Part shown: positions 46,801 to 55,800 of the stretch, piece by piece
How positions within the stretch are numbered: position 1 is the first letter of the stretch
Layout: each line of letters begins with the position of its first letter
Source of the DNA: Nilaparvata lugens
Lineage: Eukaryota > Arthropoda > Insecta > Hemiptera > Delphacidae
NCBI RefSeq assembly: GCF_014356525.2
Contig: NC_052517.1
Span: forward strand, 7,087,500-7,151,499
Reading direction: 5' to 3'
Length of the DNA: 64,000 nucleotides
Translations under genes and position numbers: made by a program
Notes under the pieces: generated by a model
What the model saw: only the letters and a program-made list of their open reading frames with translations
What the model was told of the DNA's origin: nothing
The model's database searches: none

Positions 46801-49800
46801 TAAGAATGTATTTACACCCATTTGATGAGTTGGATAATTTTCGATGGGAAAAATATTAATTATTTCTTTCTCTTCTCTTGAGAATTCAAACTGTTAATCC
46901 CAAATGTATGGCCTTACAAATCATAGAATTTGAGCAAAGTTTTATTGACGACCTCTTCTCCATAGCTCTAAGGAAGAATAGGACATTTTATCTTGATTAT
47001 GCCCTCCAACCACATATTGCTAGCTTTTGAAAACTCAAGCTTCAAATACTTTTTTAACTTTGTTGAGAAAAGTTTGAAAAAGTTCACAATTCTTAAATGA
47101 TCAAATGTTTTACTCTTGGAGTGAAAACACTCACTTTCTAGCTGTGACAATGTTTTGACCTATGTCTAAATGTCTATGTTGTAAATGTCAGATTCACAAA
47201 TTTTAATTATTGTAGAAATTTTGCCAATATCCATCCCAGATTTCTTATCCTCAGCTCTAACAAGAAGTGGAACATTTTTTCTGTAGAGACCCCACCTCTA
47301 TGCTATCTGTTTTCATGAAAATGTCAGCTGTTTTACAGATCCTTATCCTCAGATTCCTTATCCTCAGCTGTTTTATAGATCCTTATCCTCAGCTGTTTGA
47401 CAGATCCTTATCCTAAGATTCCTCATCCTCAACTGTAAAATGTCAGTTGTTCTACAGATCCTTATCCTCAGATTCCTTATCCTCAGCTGTAAAATGTCAG
47501 CTGTTTGACAGATCCTTATCCTAAGATTCCTCATCCTCAACTGTAAAATGTCAGCTGTTCTACAGATCCTCATCAGTCAGCTGTTTTAAAAATCCTTATC
47601 CTCAGCTCTAACAACAAGTGGGACATTTTTTCTGGAGAAACCCCACCTATTTGCTAGCTGTATTCTTGAAAATGTCAGCTGTTTTACAGATCCGCAACAT
47701 GGGTATTGGTGGCAAGACTTGTGTTGACTCACCGGCACGTAAGGGAGATTTCCATAAACCGGTTGGACTCTATCCATGTCATAGAATGGGTGGCAATCAG
47801 GTTTGTGCAAGAAAATTGTGAATGTCCCACCTTGGGTGCCATTTTGTAACTTTTTTGAAGCACATTGTGCCCATGTGTCCCAGAGTGTACCCTATCCCTA
47901 CCAAACTTATTTCAGTGTGCCCTTGTGTATAATTATCCAACCTATCCTTATCATTTTCAAACCACTGTACCCTAGTTAGTACCCCAGGGTACCCTAGTGT
48001 ACCCTATAGTAAGGTCCACGTTATAATGACAGTATTAGATCAACTTTGGTTTTGCTATCCTTGGCTATCATTTGACATAGCCAGTGAAACTATCCTTTTC
48101 TAGGTCCACAACGATGCCAATTATGTTTTTGACAGTGTAGAAATATAATTAATTAATGCAGAGAATTGGCATCGCTATTCTTCTATCTTTATCCACTGCC
48201 ATTATAATGTGGACCACACTATATTACCTTAAAGGGTACCCTAGTGTTCCTTATTGTTTACTATAGTGAGATCCACATTATAATGGCAGTGGAGAAAGAT
48301 AGGAGAGAAACGATGCTGAACCTCTGTCTTGTCAATGCCTTCTATAGATGGTAGCTGATACAGGTTTATTGATGTAATATTAACTGTTCATTCTCGTTTA
48401 AAATAATCAATTATATTTTATTAAGCAATAAAATATATTTGTTAATAATTCCATATTGAATTTACATTATTCAGATGAAATACGGTATTTTGTTGATTAA
48501 TTAATAATTCTACATTGTTAAAAGATGATCTGGCAACAGAGTGATGCGAGAAAGAGATAGCGCTATCCACTTTGTTGAATGAAAGACAAGGATAGCAATA
48601 CCATTGCCAATCAAACACTGCCATTATAACGTGGACCTCACTATTGTAACCTAAAGTGTACCGCAGTACCCTGTACCCTAGTATTCCTTTGTTCTCCTTA
48701 TTGTTTGCTAGTGTACCTTGTCCTATCCATCTCCACCATAGTTTACTGTATATGGTTCAGTCCTTATAGTGACCATGCTTTCCCTTGTAACTGAACAATC
48801 TTTAGTATACCAACCCTTTGTTCCTCAATCTGCCCATTAGTAATCATTCTCACTGCTTTATATCCCTTTTATCATATACTGCTTATGAAACTGAAGTTGT
48901 CTATGTCGAAGGATGTATTTTTCTGCTCCATATCCTTTTTTCACATCTTGCTTATGGAACTTTATTTATTTATTTATTAGAACAGTCACAAACACGATAT
49001 TTGGAAAGAGAAACAGGCAATTGCCCAAAACTTCTTCAATTCCTTGATTTTGGCACAAAAATAGTCCAAAGTGAGGTTAAGTTTAAAATTTCTGTTTTCA
49101 CCAAAGATTAACACTCAGAGAATACGTATTCAAGATATGACTGATGAATTTTGAATTTCGAAGGGTTGATAAGAGCCGGAAATAACACTAAACAATCCGA
49201 AAGTTTCAATAATATTGAAATAAACTTGAAAATTTTGAGCAGAAAAATTAAAACTACTATCACTGCAACTATCAGCTGATCACCTTGCTAAAGTTGTCTA
49301 AATGTGAAGGATGAATTTTTTGCTTGTTGAGCAATAAGGCTGTGACATGTCAAGTTTTGATCTGAATAATTGATTATTTGCAAGGAAAATAGCACAAGGA
49401 CTACCTTATCATTTTATCTTCCAATGTTATCACATTAGTGTCATTGGCATTGTCAAAAATGAAGAAATAAATAATATCACCCTGATTGACAGTAATATGA
49501 TTCACAAAATCATGATATGACCTCAAACATATTAACTGTAAATTCTCTGACATGCACAACTTCAGTTATAAAAACATCCTGTATCATTCACTCAAACCCC
49601 AATTCCATCCTCAAAAACTCAATCATCTCATCATTTTCATAATTTATTTGCTTTTCATTATTAATTTCCAACTTTGTTCTGTCTTCTTTCCATTTCATCA
49701 TCTGCTCTGAACCCTGGACGTGTCATCAAAATTCCCGCAATTTTCTGATGTGAAAAACATGTTTTTCGGGCGCCAAAAACAGATCTCTAACAAGGCCACA

Positions 49801-52800
49801 AACATGTGTGTCGACTCGGCTTGTAAACCTGAAGATTTGCATAAAGCGGTCGGTCTGTGGCCGTGTCATAGTCAGGGTGGTAACCAGGTAAACATAACCT
49901 CAAAATGTGTGAAACGTAACCTCAAAAGTTTGCCGCATAACATCAAAGTTTGACACAAAGGGAATGGTGTGCTCTTCAATCTTCTCTGAATGTGAAGATT
50001 ATGTTTGTAACTAGTTGACTAACTCATATAAACTTCAAGAAGATTGAAATATAACCTTGAAATGTGCAAAACATAACTTCAAAGGTTTGCTGCATAACCT
50101 CAAAGTTTGCCACAATATAACTGCATAGGGAGAGGTGTAATCTTCAATTTATGTACTCTTAATGTTTGGAGAATGTTTGTAATTAGTTGACTAACTCATA
50201 TAAACTTCAAGAAGATTGAAATATAACCTTGAAATGTGTGAAACATAACCTCAAAAGTTTTCTGCATAACCTCAAAGTTTGCCACAATATATCTGCAAAG
50301 GGAATGGTGTGATCTTCAATTTACTCCTAACGTTTGGAGAATGTTTGTAATTAGTTGACTAACTCATATAAACTTCAAGAAGATTGAAATATAACCTTGA
50401 AATGTGCGAAACATAACTTCAAAGGTTTGCTGCATAACCTCAAAGTTTGCAACATATAACACTGCAAAGGTAGTGGTGCGATCTTCAATTTGCTCTTAAT
50501 GTGTGAAGAATGTTTGTTCATAACTTTTTGACTAACTCATATGAACCTAAAAAATGTAACCTCAAGAATATTGAAATGTAACCTTGGAATGTGTGAAACA
50601 TAACCTCAAAATATGATGTGCAGCATAACCTAAAATTTTGCCATATAACAGCTAAGGGAATGGTGTGATCTCCAGTCTTCTAAATGCTATGAACATGTTT
50701 GCAACTAACCTACAGTCGTTTTTGAAGTTAACCTTGTCAAAAATCCTCAACAATTTGAAGCGTATCTCAAAATGTATGAGACATAACCTCGAATTTGTAT
50801 TACCACTGTATAACATCATAGTTTGCCATATCACTACTTGCTAAATTGAGAATTAAGGATGATTTGACAAATCCTCCAATCACTCTAAAGGTGCGTACAG
50901 ATATACGTGCCGCGAACATGAGCAATTCACTTTTATTCAGCTGATGCCAAGCTTTCTGTACGCATCTTATGGTTCAACTGACACTTACACGACTCAGGTC
51001 GAGTAGACCTGACTCGACTCTAGTGGAGAGCATGTGTTCCCAAATGGTGACACTCAGACCAGTTGATTCCAGTCATTTGAAAACACATGCTCTCAACTAG
51101 AGTCGATTCTAGTCTCCGCGACGTCACCATTTGAAAATACATGCTCTTGACTAGAGTTGAGTCTCTTCTCGACCTGATTCGCGTAAGTGTGAGTTGAGCC
51201 TAAATTTGCTGAAGATGTTTTTTGCAACTATACAAATAACTCAATTAATGCTAGTATACATAACCTCATACATAAGTAAAAAATCTAGAATACATGAGTA
51301 AAAAAGACGTTTTTTAGCAAGGAAAAAATGGGTGTAGCATCATCACTTATTATTCTATCACTCTGTTTGTCATTCTACTTTTATTTTTCATTATGTCTTT
51401 CATTCTCCTCCTTGAATATCTTATCCTCTTCCACTTATTTCTGCATGTTTTTTATGTTTGTCATATTATAACCTCCCTCACAAATCTCTTGTTTGTCTCT
51501 AGATTTAATTCTTAAACAGCATATTTATGATTAATTCTTATGAAATAAGAATATTTGCATGAACAGAATATTCACAGAGTACATTATTTTTCATAATTAT
51601 TGCATGGAAATCAAAGAATTATCAAGTCATATAAAATTACAGAGTTGTACCTATAGGTGCGTACAGATTTACGCGCCGCGAACATGAGTAATTCACTTTT
51701 AATCAGCTGATTCCAAGCTTTTTATGTCTGTATCTTACCGTTTCTGTAAAAATACAGATATAATAAGCTGATTAAAAGTGAATTGCTCATGTTCGCGGCG
51801 CGTATATCTGTACGCACCTTATTAATTAATCTAAAGTCTTGAATTTTTAAAGAAATTGAGATATTTTGTATTTATTCAGTTGACAGTAGATTCAATGTTT
51901 AATTGGAATCTAAATACTTTTTATGTAGTTGAGAAGTTGATATTGTGGTAATTATTCATATTAAATGAAAAAGACTAAGAAATTGTCAAAAAACCACAGA
52001 TTTATTGATACTTAGAAAGACCGGTTTCGGTTATTACACCATTGTCCATCTCTGATAAACTCAACAGTAGGTGAGTTTTATCAGAGATTGACAATGGTGT
52101 AATAACCAAACCCGGACTTTCTAAGTATCAATAAATCTGTGGTTTTTTGACAATTTCGGAAACTAAATACTTGAATAATGGATGATTAAGTATTAAGGAG
52201 AAAAAATTAATTATAGAAAAAATTAGTGCCTTTGAAATATTTATTACAAATAATTATACACTTCAACTGTACATAATCTATAGCCTAATAAAGGAAAGAA
52301 TTGGCTTATACACATAAGGGATATGAAATTTTGACGCATCATCTCCTCTCAACTACTCAACTGATTAACTTGAAATTTTGCATATAGATTCTCAATTCAC
52401 CGAGTATGGTTATAGGCCTATTTAAAATTCTTCAAGATCTCAGTAGGTCAAGTTTTCAGTTTGTCAAGTTTTCAATTAGACCCTTGCGAAGCACTGGTTA
52501 CCTGCTAGTCTGAAATTAATATTTTAAGGGTACTAAGTAGTTATTTTCTATGATTAAATGGATGTTTTTAATTGATATATGAAAACACAAATTTTAAATT
52601 GTCAACCACTTTTTATTATTATAATATTTACAGAACCATGTTTCGTGGCTTTACCAGCCACATCTTTACCAGCTACAACTACTAGTTGTAGTTGTAAACA
52701 AACAGCTGAATATATGGTTGGTAAAGCCACGAAACATGGTTCTGTATATATTATAATAATTTATAATAATAAAAAGTGGTTGACAATTTCAAATTTGTGT

Positions 52801-55800
52801 TTTCATTATGGAAAAGTACCACAACATCACTAACAACACAACTGTAAGGTTAATTGATATATCTTGAATCCTAAATCAATGAATGAATTATGAATTTATA
52901 TTACAAATTATAAAGTTTAATAACAAAATTTTATATTTATCTCATTTTTAGAACAAATTTTATGTTTTATATGTGTTTATCAAATAGTTCTAAGGGTTTG
53001 AAAACAAAAAGGTTTTTTTGGAAGTGAATTTTCCATGAAAAAATTGAAAAGGCTAGATCACAAATGTATTCCAACCTTAAAATCAATGAAAGTGTTATTG
53101 TGCATTACATTATGAGTGGATTTTGAACTCTCAATTTAAAGCTCAATTTTTGCAGGCCGGACACAGCATGTCTCCCGGCTAAATAGGCCAAACAAGTTAC
53201 TGACTCTTAACAAAGAAGTTATTTTTTTTTGTATTGGCCTATGAGTGCATATGCATTTTGCTGCCTCGTAACACACATTACATTGTATCTCTGTTATGCT
53301 TTGTCCCATCCTCATTTTTTTCATGTTGACTGATTGTAAATAAAATTTCTGAAAAACATTTGTTCTTGGTAAATTTCTCTATTTATCACCGTTCTCACGC
53401 AATTTTGGGTTGAAAGTTTAAAATTGCCGCCATTTCGAATTTTTGAATTGGACAGAGTTTAATATTTTTTCTACAGTTCATCTCTCCTATTTGAAAATAC
53501 CTACAGATTTTTATATAGCGATCGGTTGAAGAGCTTTGAAGATGAAAATTATTTTGTAAAAAATACAAAATGGCGAATATCTTGTAACCGAAGCATTTTC
53601 AGGGAAAAAATTATTTCACATTTTATCTTTGGTTTGACCCATAGAATCTATTCCCGAAGTTTGGCACTTTAATTCGGGGACACTCTGTATATATTATTAA
53701 AATTCTGGAAGTCAAGAGCCATTTGCACATTTTCTTTTTTATCAAAATAAAAAAAAAATCAAAATCAATTTATTTGCCATAAAATACATTACAATTATAT
53801 GAATTGTCCTCTAAATACAATTTGACATTGAAAATAATATTTCTGTAATAAAACACAAATGTCAATCAAATTAGTAAATAGAGAAAGCAAAACATCAAGC
53901 TTTTTATCAATTCGTGGCTCAACTAGCATAAGTTAAGAACTTAATATATATTCTCATTATATTTTATTGCATTTGTTGGTTTATTTCATAGCTAATCCCG
54001 TTTTATTTTGTTTTTCCAGTACTGGATGCTGAGTAGAACTGGAGAAATCCGGAGGGATGAGGCTTGTCTGGACTATGCTGGACAAGATGTGATACTCTAT
54101 CCCTGTCATGGGTCCAAGGGTAACCAATTTTGGCAGTACAGACCTGATGTGAGTAGAGAACATAATTTGAAACACACTCTTTATTATTTTGAATATCATC
54201 TAGAAGGAAATTAGAAACATAATTTCAAAATTTAAAATCTTAGTTTTCGTTGTTTTTGAATGAAAATGGACTAAATTTTAGTAAAATGAAATCATAACCC
54301 TATTTTGGACTTTGAAAGTGTTATCTAAATTTGGGAAAGAAATAGTACAAGGTGTATCCTTAGTTTTTCTCTCCCAATCAGTGTTTCTCTGTAAAAAATA
54401 TAAATAAATAAATAATAAATCATCAATATCTGAAAGGAAAAATATCAATATTTTTTTTTCCTTTCATCTAAATGAAAAACAGTTATAGATTTCTCAATTG
54501 CTTGAACAATTTATTGAAAAGAATGGCTTTTAGAAAAACAATGAAAAAAAACTGTTTTTGAGTAATATTATACTGAAAAGATAGCATAAGAAGATATGCA
54601 ATGGTTTCTAGACTTCATTCACAGTTTGGAAGCTTTGTATCAAATTATGGTGTTGTGTATCAAGTTGAGATGATACTGTATCATTTGTGGTGATACTGTA
54701 TCATTTATTGTGATACCATAGAGAAAAGATAGCTTAATAATATATATCCCATGGTTTGTAGAATTCATTCAGAGTTTGGAAGAATTGTATAAAATTATGG
54801 TGTTGTGTATCAAGTTGGGATGATACTGTATCATGTTGTGGTGATACTGTATCATTTTGTGTGATACTGTATCATTCTTTGTGATACCATAGAGAAAAGA
54901 TAGCTTAATAATATATATCCCATGGTTTGTAGAATTCATTCAAAGTTTGGAAGCTGTGTATCAAATTATGGTGTTGTGTATCAAGTTCAGATGATACTGT
55001 ACTGTATCATTTTGTGTTGATACTGTATCATTTATAGTAGTGATACCATAGAGAAAAGATAGGATAAGAAGATATCCCATGGTATAGGTCGTTTATGATC
55101 CAAATTTATACTTCTTGTTCTCCTTCTTCTTGTTGTTGTTGTTGTTGTTCTTCTTCTTCTTCTTCTTCTTCTTCTTCTTCTTCTTCTTCTTCTTCTTCTT
55201 CTTCTTCTTCTTCTTCTTCTTCTTCTCTTCTTCTTCTTCTTCTTCTCTCTTCTTTTTCTTCTTCTTCTTCTTCTCCAAGACGTGACATCTCAACTATTCT
55301 ACTCTTTCTTCTTCCTCTCCTCTTTGTCATTCTACTTCAACCTCCTCCTCCTCCTCCTCCTTCTCCTCCTCTTCACCCTCTGTTCCTGCTCTTTCTTCCT
55401 CTCACTCTCTTCACAATCCTCCTCCTCCTGCTCCACCACCAACTGCTCCTCCTCCTCCTTCTCGTACTCCTCCTCTTCTTACTTATTCTTCTCCTTTTTC
55501 TCCTTCTCTCTTCCCCTTCTTCTTCCTTCTCTATTTTCCTACTTCTCATCATTTTTTTATTTTACTATTAGAACTGATGTATCATCATCTTCTTTCATAT
55601 TGAATGAAAAAGACCAAGAAATTGACAAATTTCTTAGTCTTTTTCATTCAATATGAATAATTACCACAATATCAACTTCTCAACTACACAAAAAGTGATC
55701 TTCTTTCATGTTTTTCAGACAAAACTCATCCAGCACGGCAGCAGTAAAAAATGTCTGGCAATTTCCGAAGACAAACAAAAGCTGCTCATGGAAGAATGCA

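Noticed and set aside
52579..52833. 84-codon frame
   Set aside because: Lies across a perfect hairpin element; its sequence is a palindrome artefact.
55095..55656. Poly-Ser and poly-Leu frames up to 158 codons
   Set aside because: (CTT)n and CCT-rich tract in the last GALNT intron.
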